The notes under the pieces: generated by a model
What the model was told of the DNA's origin: nothing
Database searches by the model: none
Seen by the model: the letters and a program-made list of their open reading frames with translations, nothing else
Position numbers and translations under genes: made by a program
Source of the DNA: Paenibacillus graminis
Lineage (GTDB): Bacteria > Bacillota > Bacilli > Paenibacillales > Paenibacillaceae
Assembly: GCF_000758705.1 (NCBI RefSeq)
Contig: NZ_CP009287.1
Location: 5,580,001-5,644,000 of the forward strand
Length of the DNA stretch: 64,000 nucleotides
Reading direction: 5' to 3'
Part shown: positions 45,698 through 54,075 of the stretch, piece after piece
How positions within the stretch are numbered: position 1 is the first letter of the stretch
Layout of the letters: every line of letters starts with the position of its first letter

Positions 45698-47782
45698 TCA
45701 TTCCTTAACTATAGTAACGTTATTAAAATAGTGTTGCAATATTTGCTTATAATCATACCCTTTGTCCGCCATGCCCTTCACACCCCATTGGGACATGCCA
45801 AGCCCATGGCCGTTCCCCCAGCCGATAAAATAAAATCCGGGGCTGGTCGTGACTACTCTGGACGAAGCATCTGCGCCCATAACTACCGTACCGCTGCCAT
45901 TCGCAGTCACTTTGCCCGACGCAGAGAGTACTCCGGCGCTCTGGGAGCTGTCAACCGTTGACGTTGAGCCGTCAGCGCCTAATACAGTATAACTGCCGGC
46001 AGGTACAATATCAAACAAAGTACTCGGCAATCCGCCGAACGCCGAACGGAACAGATCGGGATATTTCACCTGCAGAATCTCCCCGTTGGCTTTTACTTGT
46101 GTGACTCTTCCCGAAGGACCGCGCTGCGAAACCTGCAGACTGCTGATGGAAGAGGGCAGTGAACTGCTGACCTTGCCCGACAGGCTTTTTAGCAGCTCCG
46201 CAGAAGTGTAGGGCCCCTTAACCCAGCTGTAGCTTCCGTTCTCATAGAACTGATCCAGAACTACGGCATTTTCGCCGGGGTTCAGCTTGCCGAGCGGACT
46301 TGCACCGCTCTCAACGACAGGCAGCGGGCGGATATTCACATCTTTGGTGCTCGCAGTAGCTATAACCAGGCCTGACGCTGTCTTGCTGCCGGTTAATTGG
46401 ATATTGTCCTCCCGGGCGTAACCCGAGACGCCGCTGTCCAGCAGCAAGTAATACCATTTCTTCGATGCCGCTGCTGCAGCGGAGTCTTCGGCACTGGCAA
46501 CACTGACAAAGGTGGTGCCTCCGTTGCCCCATACCTCGGAAGGGTCGGCGGTCACACCGCCGCTATTGGAGGAAAATACGGCCTCCACAATCTTGCTGCC
46601 GCTCATCAGCACCTCCCCGGCAGTAGCATCTACTGACTTAGTAATTACCGGTGCTTCAGCACCAATGCCGTTGTATACCTGGCTGAGGGTGGTATCCACC
46701 ACATTCGCCACGTCAAAGCGGTTGCCCTGCGACAGCGCATAGCTCCGTGCAGCCACGGCCTGGGCTTTAAGCGCTTCTTCGGGCCAGCCCGATGAAACTT
46801 CTCCGCCGACTACCGCATACAAATACTGCTCCAGCGGAACTTCGTTAATGACAGCAAGGGATCCCGCAAGCCCGCTGAGTTCCAGATTCCCGCGGTAAAT
46901 ACGTTTGGAACGCTCGGCGATTTGAATCCCTGCGGAATTGCCCGAGGCCATGAACTTGGCTCCTGTGCCGGATACCTGATAGTGGAATGCCTGGCTCTCG
47001 CTGCTCCAGTCCAATCCTGCATCCGTGCGGATCATCATCCCCGGTGTGGTCGTTGCCCCGGCGGATACGGCAAGCTGCGGAAGCGCAGCTGTAACTGCAG
47101 TCCGCAGCGCGGCCAGATCACTGTCGCTTGCCGCTTCTCCGACCCATACTTCTACTTGCGCGCTGCCGGCTGGTCCGCTTGTCAGCGTCTTCCAGGCATC
47201 AAAGCCGGCCGCAGTAATCGTACTGACCACAGCATCCGCTTCTTCAAGAGTAGCAAAGGAGCCAGCAGACAGATGTTTGCTTCCAGCCAAGGCAGGAGTC
47301 TGCCCTTCAGCAAGGGACAGGCCTGCTTTGCTTACCCGGTTCAGCCCTTCCCTGGCAGCACTTTCACTGGTGTACGGGCCGGTGTACAGCTGGTAGACTG
47401 TCGCACCATTGCGTGAAGCCACAAATAACATCGGCTTATCAGAGGTCGATTGAAGCTTCTTGGCAGCTTCTGCAGCTGCCTGCCATGTAGGACTGTCCAT
47501 CACCTTGACCTTGTATCCGTCGAGACTGATGCGGATTCTGTTATTGGCCGGAATGGGCAGCAGCGGCGTACTGCCGGACATCAGGCTAAAGCCCACAGTC
47601 GAGCTCAGCGTCACGAAAGGGACGGTAGATTTGTATTTGCTGCCAATATCGGCATATAGCGCAACCCGGATAGTTGCGTTCGGATCGGCATGGCTGTCAG
47701 CGGCAGGAAGCAGGAGGCCGCCTGTCATCAGGGCACCTGCAAGCAGGCTCATTCCTGTCTTTTTCCACTTGGCAAGATTCAT
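45698..47782 (-). CDS. secreted SpoIID/LytB-domain protein with SPOR-like region
   Basis: 694 residues with a signal peptide (about 1-32). A SPOR-like repeat region (about 110-215: YQLYTGPYTSESAAREGLN) may bind peptidoglycan. The SpoIID catalytic-type domain begins around 285 (NLELSGLAGSLAVINEVPLE, then QYLYAVVGGEVSSGWPEEAL with the catalytic-type Glu, then KAQAVAARSYAL) and ends at the C-terminus (GWGNGHGLGMSQWGVKGMA). Between these are about 150 residues that may hold an SH3-like insertion (STKDVNIRPLP). SpoIID is a lytic transglycosylase for engulfment; this larger relative probably acts in cell-wall or spore remodelling. AGGAGG precedes the ATG; it lies between ruvB and queA. Confidence 0.88.
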   Translation of the reverse strand: MNLAKWKKTGMSLLAGALMTGGLLLPAADSHADPNATIRVALYADIGSKYKSTVPFVTLSSTVGFSLMSGSTPLLPIPANNRIRISLDGYKVKVMDSPTWQAAAEAAKKLQSTSDKPMLFVASRNGATVYQLYTGPYTSESAAREGLNRVSKAGLSLAEGQTPALAGSKHLSAGSFATLEEADAVVSTITAAGFDAWKTLTSGPAGSAQVEVWVGEAASDSDLAALRTAVTAALPQLAVSAGATTTPGMMIRTDAGLDWSSESQAFHYQVSGTGAKFMASGNSAGIQIAERSKRIYRGNLELSGLAGSLAVINEVPLEQYLYAVVGGEVSSGWPEEALKAQAVAARSYALSQGNRFDVANVVDTTLSQVYNGIGAEAPVITKSVDATAGEVLMSGSKIVEAVFSSNSGGVTADPSEVWGNGGTTFVSVASAEDSAAAAASKKWYYLLLDSGVSGYAREDNIQLTGSKTASGLVIATASTKDVNIRPLPVVESGASPLGKLNPGENAVVLDQFYENGSYSWVKGPYTSAELLKSLSGKVSSSLPSSISSLQVSQRGPSGRVTQVKANGEILQVKYPDLFRSAFGGLPSTLFDIVPAGSYTVLGADGSTSTVDSSQSAGVLSASGKVTANGSGTVVMGADASSRVVTTSPGFYFIGWGNGHGLGMSQWGVKGMADKGYDYKQILQHYFNNVTIVKE

Positions 47783-47823
47783 CTTGATGCCTCCTATAAT
47801 AGAAATGATAGCAAAATCCAGGA

Positions 47824-48831
47824 TTATTGCGGCTGCGGAGGAAGCGGAAGGCCCAAATGCTGATAAGCGGCAGGAGTCACAACTCTCCCCCGCGGCGTCC
47901 GCTGCAGAAATCCAATCTGCAGCAGGTAAGGCTCATATACATCCTCAATGGTCTGGCTCTCTTCTCCGATCGTCGCAGCTATGGTATCCAGTCCCACAGG
48001 TCCGCCGCGGAAGGAACTGATCATGGAATGAAGCATCTTGTGATCGATGCTGTCCAGTCCGCGCGGGTCCACCTGGAGCATCTTCAGCGATTCTCCGGCA
48101 ATCTCCGGCGTAATGATCCCGTCGCCGCGCACCTGCGCGAAATCGCGGACCCGCTTCAGCAGGCGGTTGGCAATCCGCGGAGTTCCCCGGGACCGCAAAG
48201 CGATCTCTTCTGCAGCATCGCCCAGAATCTCAATGCCGAGCAGTTCGGCATTGCGGGAAACAATGAAGCTCAGCTCGTCAATCGTATAATACTCCAGCCG
48301 GCTGACCACACCGAAGCGGTCACGCAGCGGCGCAGACAGCAGCCCGGCGCGGGTAGTGGCGCCGATTAGCGTAAAGGGCGGCAGGTCCAGTCGTACCGAG
48401 CGGGCGCTCGGACCCTTGCCGATCATAATATCCAGCGCGAAATCCTCCATCGCCGGATACATCACCTCTTCCACCGTCCGGTGCAGCCGGTGGATCTCAT
48501 CAATGAACAGGACATCGCCCTGCTGAAGATTGGTCAGCAGCGCGGCCAGATCGCCGGGCCGCTCAATGGCAGGCCCGGATGTTGTCCTGAGGTTCACACC
48601 AAGCTCATTGGCGATAATATTCGCGAGTGTCGTTTTACCCAGCCCGGGAGGCCCGTACAGCAGCACATGGTCCAGCGCTTCGCTGCGCATTTTGGCAGCT
48701 TCTATATAAATTTTCAGATTCTCTTTAACCTGGTTCTGTCCGATATACTCTCCCAGATAGCGGGGGCGCAGACTTAATTCCACCGCCTGCTCGTCCATCA
48801 TCAGGTTAGCCGATATAATCCGGTCATCCAT
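47824..48831 (-). CDS. ruvB: Holliday junction branch migration helicase RuvB
   Basis: 335-residue AAA+ motor: [19 protein letters not shown], Walker [12 protein letters not shown], Walker [10 protein letters not shown], sensor [18 protein letters not shown], and the C-terminal winged helix ([17 protein letters not shown]). It follows ruvA by 29 bases. Confidence 0.98.
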   Translation of the reverse strand: MDDRIISANLMMDEQAVELSLRPRYLGEYIGQNQVKENLKIYIEAAKMRSEALDHVLLYGPPGLGKTTLANIIANELGVNLRTTSGPAIERPGDLAALLTNLQQGDVLFIDEIHRLHRTVEEVMYPAMEDFALDIMIGKGPSARSVRLDLPPFTLIGATTRAGLLSAPLRDRFGVVSRLEYYTIDELSFIVSRNAELLGIEILGDAAEEIALRSRGTPRIANRLLKRVRDFAQVRGDGIITPEIAGESLKMLQVDPRGLDSIDHKMLHSMISSFRGGPVGLDTIAATIGEESQTIEDVYEPYLLQIGFLQRTPRGRVVTPAAYQHLGLPLPPQPQ

Positions 48832-48860
48832 TTATCCATCACTCCGTTCTGTCAAGCAGC

Positions 48861-49484
48861 CTATTTGGCTATATACAGCAGCCCCAGCGCCTTCTTCATC
48901 AGCACATCAACGGGACCTGTATCGGCGCCTTCCTTCTTCATGGTCAGCCATACCCGGTCCAGCTCGGCTTCGGTATATCCAAGAGCCCTCAGGCCGTCCC
49001 GCGCTTCCTCCCAAGGCATTGCTTCTTCGGCCGCCTGGGCTTCTGCCGCTACAGCAAACAATCCTGTCTGCATGGATACCGCGCTCAACCCGTCCAGCTT
49101 GTCCCGCAGATCCAGAATCATCCGCTGGGCGGTCTTCTTGCCGATCCCCGGGAGCTTGGTCAGGAAGGTGATATTCTCCTGGTAAATCGCGGAGATCAGC
49201 TGATCCGGTGTTCCGCCGGTCAGAATCCCCAGGGCTACGCGCGGGCCAATGCCGGATACCTCAATCAGCTTGCGGAACAGCTTCTGCTCTTCTCTTGTCG
49301 GGAACCCGAAGAGCAGGGTAGCATCCTCGCGTGTCTGGTAATGAATGTAGACCGTCACCGGCCCCTCCAACTTGGCAAAAGCATACGGATTCGGGCAGAA
49401 CACCCGGTATCCTATGCCCTGGACATCCACCACCACATATTCCGGCTCCAAATGGACAACCGGACCTCTTAAGTAATCTATCAT
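48861..49484 (-). CDS. ruvA: Holliday junction DNA helicase subunit RuvA
   Basis: 207-residue junction-binding protein: N-terminal OB fold (MIDYLRGPVVHLEPEYVVVD), helix-hairpin-helix motifs (VSGIGPRVALGIL, LPGIGKKTAQRMILDLRDK), and a C-terminal RuvB-contact domain. Its ATG overlaps the ruvC stop by four bases. Confidence 0.98.
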   Translation of the reverse strand: MIDYLRGPVVHLEPEYVVVDVQGIGYRVFCPNPYAFAKLEGPVTVYIHYQTREDATLLFGFPTREEQKLFRKLIEVSGIGPRVALGILTGGTPDQLISAIYQENITFLTKLPGIGKKTAQRMILDLRDKLDGLSAVSMQTGLFAVAAEAQAAEEAMPWEEARDGLRALGYTEAELDRVWLTMKKEGADTGPVDVLMKKALGLLYIAK

Positions 49485-49990
49485 TTTCGCAATACCTCAT
49501 TTAATTTGGAATTAAGACTCACCGAATGGGCGTGGCATACCGCCACCGCCAGCGCATCCGCCACATCATCAGGCTTCGGTACAGCCGCCAGCTTCAGCAG
49601 CAGCTTGACCATTTCCTGCACCTGCTTCTTCTCGGCCTTGCCATAGCCCACCACAGCCTGCTTCACCATCATCGGAGTATACTCCGCGACAGGAAGCCCG
49701 CGCTGGACAGCGGCCAGGATCAGCACACCTCTTGCTTGCGCCACCGGCAGAGCCGTCGTCACATTGCGGCTGAAAAACAGCTTCTCCACCGCGACCGCAT
49801 CAGGCTGGTATTTATCAATAAGCTGCACCATACCCTCGTATACATGCAGCAGACGTTCCTCCTCCGGCGTATGCGCCTCCGTCTGGATGCACCCGTACTG
49901 CACCGGCGTTAATTTGTTACCTGCCTTATCTACGAAGCCGAAGCCGACAATCGCCAGCCCCGGGTCAATGCCCAGGATGCGCAAATCCAA
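49481..49990 (-). CDS. ruvC: crossover junction endodeoxyribonuclease RuvC
   Basis: 169-residue Holliday junction resolvase: GIDPGLAIVGFG with the first catalytic Asp, AVEKLFFSRNVTTALPVAQARG with the catalytic Glu, and KPDDVADALAVAVCH with the last Asp residues. B. subtilis uses RecU and has no ruvC; Paenibacillus-type genomes carry ruvCAB together, as here. Coupled to ruvA. Confidence 0.97.
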   Translation of the reverse strand: MDLRILGIDPGLAIVGFGFVDKAGNKLTPVQYGCIQTEAHTPEEERLLHVYEGMVQLIDKYQPDAVAVEKLFFSRNVTTALPVAQARGVLILAAVQRGLPVAEYTPMMVKQAVVGYGKAEKKQVQEMVKLLLKLAAVPKPDDVADALAVAVCHAHSVSLNSKLNEVLRK

Positions 49991-50141
49991 TCTCTCCTCT
50001 TAAGCAGGCCGTCTATTCCTGCGGTTTCATCCATTTCGTTGCCTTGAAGCGAACATATGTATTCCTTCTAATCATTATAGCAAAAAACCTTCTTCCGGGA
50101 GAATAAAAGTTTGCCGGGATTCCTGCCGGCTTCCGCAAGCG

Positions 50142-50170
50142 AAAAAAAGAGGGAGTGTCCGGGCACTCCC
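50142..50170 (-). terminator. second of two tandem terminators after bofC
   Basis: GGGAGTG and CACTCCC pair around CCCGGA, then TCTTTTTTT on the minus strand. Confidence 0.85.
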
Positions 50171-50175
50171 TGCAG

Positions 50176-50210
50176 CAAAAAAAAGCCGCCCCATGCATAG
50201 AGGCGGCCTT
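50176..50210 (-). terminator. first of two tandem terminators after bofC
   Basis: GCCGCC and GGCGGC pair around 11 bases, then TTTTTTTT. It starts 12 bases beyond the bofC stop. Confidence 0.88.
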
Positions 50211-50222
50211 CTTACCCTATAG

Positions 50223-50993
50223 TTATTCTTCGCTTTGCATCACCTGTTCCGATGAGTCCCGCGCATAATCGCTGAAGGTGGACAGCACGCTGTTGTACTC
50301 TTCTACATCCTGCACACGGATGCCTTCATGCAGCTGCTCTAAGATATCATCCGGCAGCGAAGACTTCATCGAGCCCATGTCCATCTGAAAAAAAGTTTTC
50401 AGCACCTTCTCCTCCGCAGGAGGACCTTTGAACAGGGTCAGATTCCCGTGCTCGTCTACGCCGATAAAAGCGTCTTTCTTAATCTGAGGCGACAAATCGT
50501 TGACCATATGCTCCAACCACAGATCCCCGTCCGCGCTGATCCAGCCGTTCCAGTCCGGATGTGCAGCAATGACCTGTTTGAGCTGGACGAGAGACTTGTC
50601 CCCGGGAAGGGTTACGATCTCCTCACCGGAAATATAGGTTGTCTTCAAGTGAACCGTTCGGCTGACCGGTTCCTGGCTAAGGGTTTCCAGCAGCTGCTCA
50701 CGATCCGGGGCTGAAGTCCCTTCAGTCCCTTCTTCTCCAGCATGGCTGTACACAGCCGCTGCAGCCGGCACGCTTCCGCCCGGATCACCGGATGAGCCCT
50801 GTTCCTGCAGCCCGCTCAGTTTGTCAGGCATATTCCATGCCGTATCACTCAGCAAGCCGCTGAGCTCTTCCGGGACCTGCATTCCACGCCAGGCAAGCAG
50901 CGTCAAGGCTATACAGGCCGCTCCCACCCAGGGTGCTTTTTTCCAACGTCTCCAACGCCGCCACAATTGTTTCTTTAAGCGAAAAGCATTCAC
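50223..50993 (-). CDS. bofC: BofC-like intercompartmental signalling protein
   Basis: 256-residue protein with one N-terminal membrane segment (about residues 20-38, APWVGAACIALTLLAW) and an exported part. The central part (VHLKTTYISGEEIVTLPGDK) and C-terminal domain (WLEHMVNDLSPQIKKDAFIG, then VDEHGNLTLFKGP) match the BofC family. In B. subtilis BofC, made in the forespore, restrains SpoIVB and hence sigma-K activation. GTG at 50993 with AAGGG six bases upstream is chosen. It lies next to ruvC, a neighbourhood shared with other Bacillales. A low-complexity linker (about 65-105) is unusual but not disruptive. Confidence 0.85.
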   Translation of the reverse strand: MNAFRLKKQLWRRWRRWKKAPWVGAACIALTLLAWRGMQVPEELSGLLSDTAWNMPDKLSGLQEQGSSGDPGGSVPAAAAVYSHAGEEGTEGTSAPDREQLLETLSQEPVSRTVHLKTTYISGEEIVTLPGDKSLVQLKQVIAAHPDWNGWISADGDLWLEHMVNDLSPQIKKDAFIGVDEHGNLTLFKGPPAEEKVLKTFFQMDMGSMKSSLPDDILEQLHEGIRVQDVEEYNSVLSTFSDYARDSSEQVMQSEE

Positions 50994-51084
50994 GTTGATC
51001 CCTTCATTCTGCTTTTTTCCTATTGTGACCTGCAAAGGGAGCAATTATGCGCTTAGCCCCGGAAATTTGACGAACTCCCCGTTT

Positions 51085-52326
51085 TTAATGGGACAACAAC
51101 GGATTTTCAATCGCACCGAGGAACAGCCAGACTCCGGTCTGCCGGTCTTCGATCACAAAAAGAAAGGGCCGGTCTACTGTCATTTGAAAGGGTGCTCCCA
51201 CAGAAGGAGCAGCTCCCATACGCATTTCAACAAGCGTGGAGGCTGAAGCTTCGGTCCCTTTTTCGTTCACATCGACATAGGTTTTATGAATGATCTTGCT
51301 GATATAGATGGGATCGGGAATATCGGCCAGCTTGGAGAAATCGCCTTTTGCCGGATCAAAAGCCTGCTTCACGCCCAGCGCCTGTACTGCATCTTTCAGG
51401 TCCGTTCCATAGCTGGCCGTGAAACGCGGCAACCCTACCGTCCCCTGCTGGTTCTCAAAATCCTCCCCGGCCGGAAAGCCCCCTTCCGCAAGCCTGGCCT
51501 CCAGGTCCTCTAATGAAGAGTGCTTACCAGGCACAATAACCAGCATATCCATCTGCTCTGCTCCATAGGGAATACGTATGGCTTGCCAGTCTTCCTGCGC
51601 TGCGTACGAATAATATCCGTTACGGCTCATCATTGGCACTTGTACCGCCTCATCCGCCGAGAGATGAAATGCTGCCTGCCGGGTATTTTCTTCGGGAAAA
51701 GCATCCTTCCAGCCGCCCTTGAAATACAGGGCGTTCACAAGTACACCCAGGGCGTCAGGACCGGGAGGCTGATCCAGCATTTTCGTAATCGTATGCTCTG
51801 TATGCTTGGATACCCATCCGTTAATTTCAGTGACCGAACGCGGTGCGGCAAGGTCTGTCGTACGGATCTCCGCCTCATAGTAAGCTTTTCCGGTCTTCAG
51901 ATAATCTTTGCGCAGCGGTAATTGGGAGGTGCCCCAGACGGAATTGGCCAGCTTCAGCTTAATCCCCGGCCCGGCGTCCTGCATCACCGCCAGCAGCGCC
52001 TGCTGACTTGCGTTCAGCTTTTGGAGCTCACCCGGAGAATAACCGAGCAGCTGTCCCAGTTCTTCCGCCGTCTCACCGGCGCTGCCATTATAAGCAAGTG
52101 CCAGGGCGGTGGCGATACTGTAAGGCGATATCGTCAGATTGCCTCCGCTCTTGTCCCTCAGCTGGCTGAACAGCTTCAGCCCGAGCAGGTTGCTCTGCTG
52201 CGCCAGCCGGAAATCCAGCTTGGACGCAGCAGCTTGCCTTTCGGAATAGCTCATCACAGTCCCTCCTTGGCTGCAGCCTGCCAGCAGAAAAATAACCAGC
52301 AGGAGCATGGGTATTCTTTTCACCAT
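51085..52326 (-). CDS. lipoprotein serpin (serine protease inhibitor)
   Basis: 413-residue serpin on the outer face of the membrane: signal peptide with lipobox LLAG-C18. Serpin features in order: NLTISPYSIATALALAYNGS, NALYFKGGWKDAF, the hinge NEKGTEASASTLVE, and the C-terminal signature DRPFLFVIEDRQTGVWLFLG. The small residues of the hinge (G-T-E-A-S-A-S-T) are those of inhibitory serpins. Counting from the hinge, P1 falls near R-M-G (MRMGAAPS), so the target class is uncertain. ATG with GAGGGG upstream. Monocistronic between bofC and fabV. Confidence 0.94.
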   Translation of the reverse strand: MVKRIPMLLLVIFLLAGCSQGGTVMSYSERQAAASKLDFRLAQQSNLLGLKLFSQLRDKSGGNLTISPYSIATALALAYNGSAGETAEELGQLLGYSPGELQKLNASQQALLAVMQDAGPGIKLKLANSVWGTSQLPLRKDYLKTGKAYYEAEIRTTDLAAPRSVTEINGWVSKHTEHTITKMLDQPPGPDALGVLVNALYFKGGWKDAFPEENTRQAAFHLSADEAVQVPMMSRNGYYSYAAQEDWQAIRIPYGAEQMDMLVIVPGKHSSLEDLEARLAEGGFPAGEDFENQQGTVGLPRFTASYGTDLKDAVQALGVKQAFDPAKGDFSKLADIPDPIYISKIIHKTYVDVNEKGTEASASTLVEMRMGAAPSVGAPFQMTVDRPFLFVIEDRQTGVWLFLGAIENPLLSH

Positions 52327-52560
52327 ATCGGTACCCCTCTCCCTTCATCTCCTGCTCAGAATTACATGCACAGAACATTACGTACTGTAACTGACGCAGA
52401 GATCTGGAATAAGTTTCAAATAACTGCATATGCTCCAGCCCGTGCTGCTACTTGGCCTCAAACATAAAAAATACATTCATACTTATCTTTCTAAGCCATC
52501 ATTTGCTATACTCTATATTAGTGAAAAAGGTTAAAAACTAAAACAAAGGGGTAATCCTTG

Positions 52561-53751
52561 ATGATCATTCAGCCAAAAACACGCGGCTTCATTTGCACAA
52601 CCGCCCATCCGGAAGGGTGCGCCAGACAAATACAGGAACAAATTGATTTCGTAAAAGCTCAAAAGAAGCTGACTGGCCCCGTGAACGTGCTTGTTATCGG
52701 TGCTTCCACCGGATACGGGCTGGCTTCACGGATTACTGCCGCTTTCGGTGCAGGAGCGAATACCATCGGCGTCTTCTTCGATAAAGCCGCTGAAGGCGCC
52801 CGTACGGCTTCGGCAGGCTGGTATAACTCGGCCGCATTCGAGCAGGCCGCAGCACAGCAGGGCCTCAAATCCCACAGCATTGTTGGAGATGCCTTCTCCG
52901 ATGCCATCAAGACCAAAACGATTGACCTGATCAAAGCCGAATACGGCACCGTCGACCTTGTGGTCTACAGCGTTGCATCTCCACGCCGTACCCATCCTGT
53001 AACGGGAGAAACCTTCTCCTCCGTGATTAAGCCGGTTGGCACCGCCTACACGAATAAGACAATGAACTTCCATACCGGAGAGGTATCCACGGTCACCATT
53101 GAACCGGCAACGGAGGATGAAGTCCGCCAGACGATCGCCGTAATGGGCGGGGAAGACTGGGGAATGTGGATTGACCAGCTGCAGGAAGCCGGTGTGCTGG
53201 CAGACGGCGCAACAACCGTAGCTTACTCCTATATTGGACCGAAGATCACCCATCCGATCTACCGGGACGGAACGATTGGCCAGGCCAAAAACGACTTGGA
53301 GCAGACAGCCATCGCACTGAATGAGAAGCTGAATGCCAAGGGCGGACGCGCTTTTGTCTCAGTCAACAAAGCACTTGTCACCCAGTCCAGTTCCGCGATT
53401 CCGGTGGTTCCACTGTACATTTCCGCTCTGTATAAAGTGATGAAGGAAAAGGAATTGCACGAAAACTGCATTCAGCAAATGTACCGCTTGTTCTCGGATC
53501 ATTTATATAACGGCGGTGAAGCGGCCGCAGACGGCAGCCACCTGATCCGTATCGATGATTGGGAAATGCGCGAGGATGTGCAGATCGAAGTCATGAGACG
53601 CTGGAGCGAGCTCGAAACCGGCAATGTTCCGGAGCTTGCCGATCTGGAAGGCTACCGTGAGGATTTCTTCCACCTGTTCGGCTTCCAGACCGAAGGTGTG
53701 GATTACGAAGCCGATACCGATCCTGCGGTCGAGATTCCGAATCAGGTGTAA
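52561..53751 (+). CDS. fabV: trans-2-enoyl-ACP/CoA reductase FabV
   Basis: 396-residue NADH-dependent reductase of the last step of fatty-acid elongation, a triclosan-resistant alternative to FabI. Motifs: GFICTTAHPEGCARQ at the N-terminus, the dinucleotide loop VIGASTGYGLASRI, and the catalytic Tyr and Lys in AYSYIGPKITHPIYRDGTIG with QAK following (Y-x8-K). ATG at 52561 has AAAGGGG nine bases upstream; the codon before it is TTG. A MITE-like element begins just after the stop codon, before the terminator. Confidence 0.96.
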   Translation: MIIQPKTRGFICTTAHPEGCARQIQEQIDFVKAQKKLTGPVNVLVIGASTGYGLASRITAAFGAGANTIGVFFDKAAEGARTASAGWYNSAAFEQAAAQQGLKSHSIVGDAFSDAIKTKTIDLIKAEYGTVDLVVYSVASPRRTHPVTGETFSSVIKPVGTAYTNKTMNFHTGEVSTVTIEPATEDEVRQTIAVMGGEDWGMWIDQLQEAGVLADGATTVAYSYIGPKITHPIYRDGTIGQAKNDLEQTAIALNEKLNAKGGRAFVSVNKALVTQSSSAIPVVPLYISALYKVMKEKELHENCIQQMYRLFSDHLYNGGEAAADGSHLIRIDDWEMREDVQIEVMRRWSELETGNVPELADLEGYREDFFHLFGFQTEGVDYEADTDPAVEIPNQV

Positions 53752-54004
53752 CTATATAAGATGAACTTTAGTTTACATTGTGGGGTATGGTCGTAACTGC
53801 GGGAAATGTTTGGACTTCCAGCCGCTGTTGTCCCCAGATTTCTTGATATGAACCGCTTTTAGCGGTTGAAATCCGGTGACTGATTATGCTTCCGATGCTA
53901 GCTTTCCTACGGAAAGCTTTCAGGCGGTCGCATTCGCTCTTCCAGTTCCAAACTCCCCTCCGCACTTTACCCTTTTATGAATTTTTTAAGTTCATCTTAA
54001 ATAG
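53752..54004. mobile_element. MITE-like element with 17-base terminal inverted repeats
   Basis: CTATATAAGATGAACTT at 53752-53768 and AAGTTCATCTTAAATAG at 53988-54004 are inverted copies (16 of 17 match). The 220 bases between have no plausible gene and contain a small hairpin (ACCGCTTTTAGCGGT) around 53857-53871. The right end shares a 14-mer and a partial terminal repeat with 20659-20690. Size and structure suggest a non-autonomous element, placed between fabV and its terminator. Confidence 0.6.
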
Positions 54005-54009
54005 CTAAA

Positions 54010-54060
54010 GGGGGTGCCCCAAAAGCCGGAATTGCGGCTTGGGGCACCCCCTCGTTTTTT
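54010..54060 (+). terminator. terminator after fabV
   Basis: GGGGGTGCCCC-AGCCG and CGGCT-GGGGCACCCCC pair, then TTTTTT on the plus strand. It also faces the convergent permease gene ending at 54076. Confidence 0.92.
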
Positions 54061-54075
54061 GATTAATATCTTCCC

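Noticed and set aside
53768..53965. 65-codon minus-strand frame inside the MITE-like element
   Set aside because: No ribosome binding site or family resemblance; it lies between the terminal repeats of a gene-free element.
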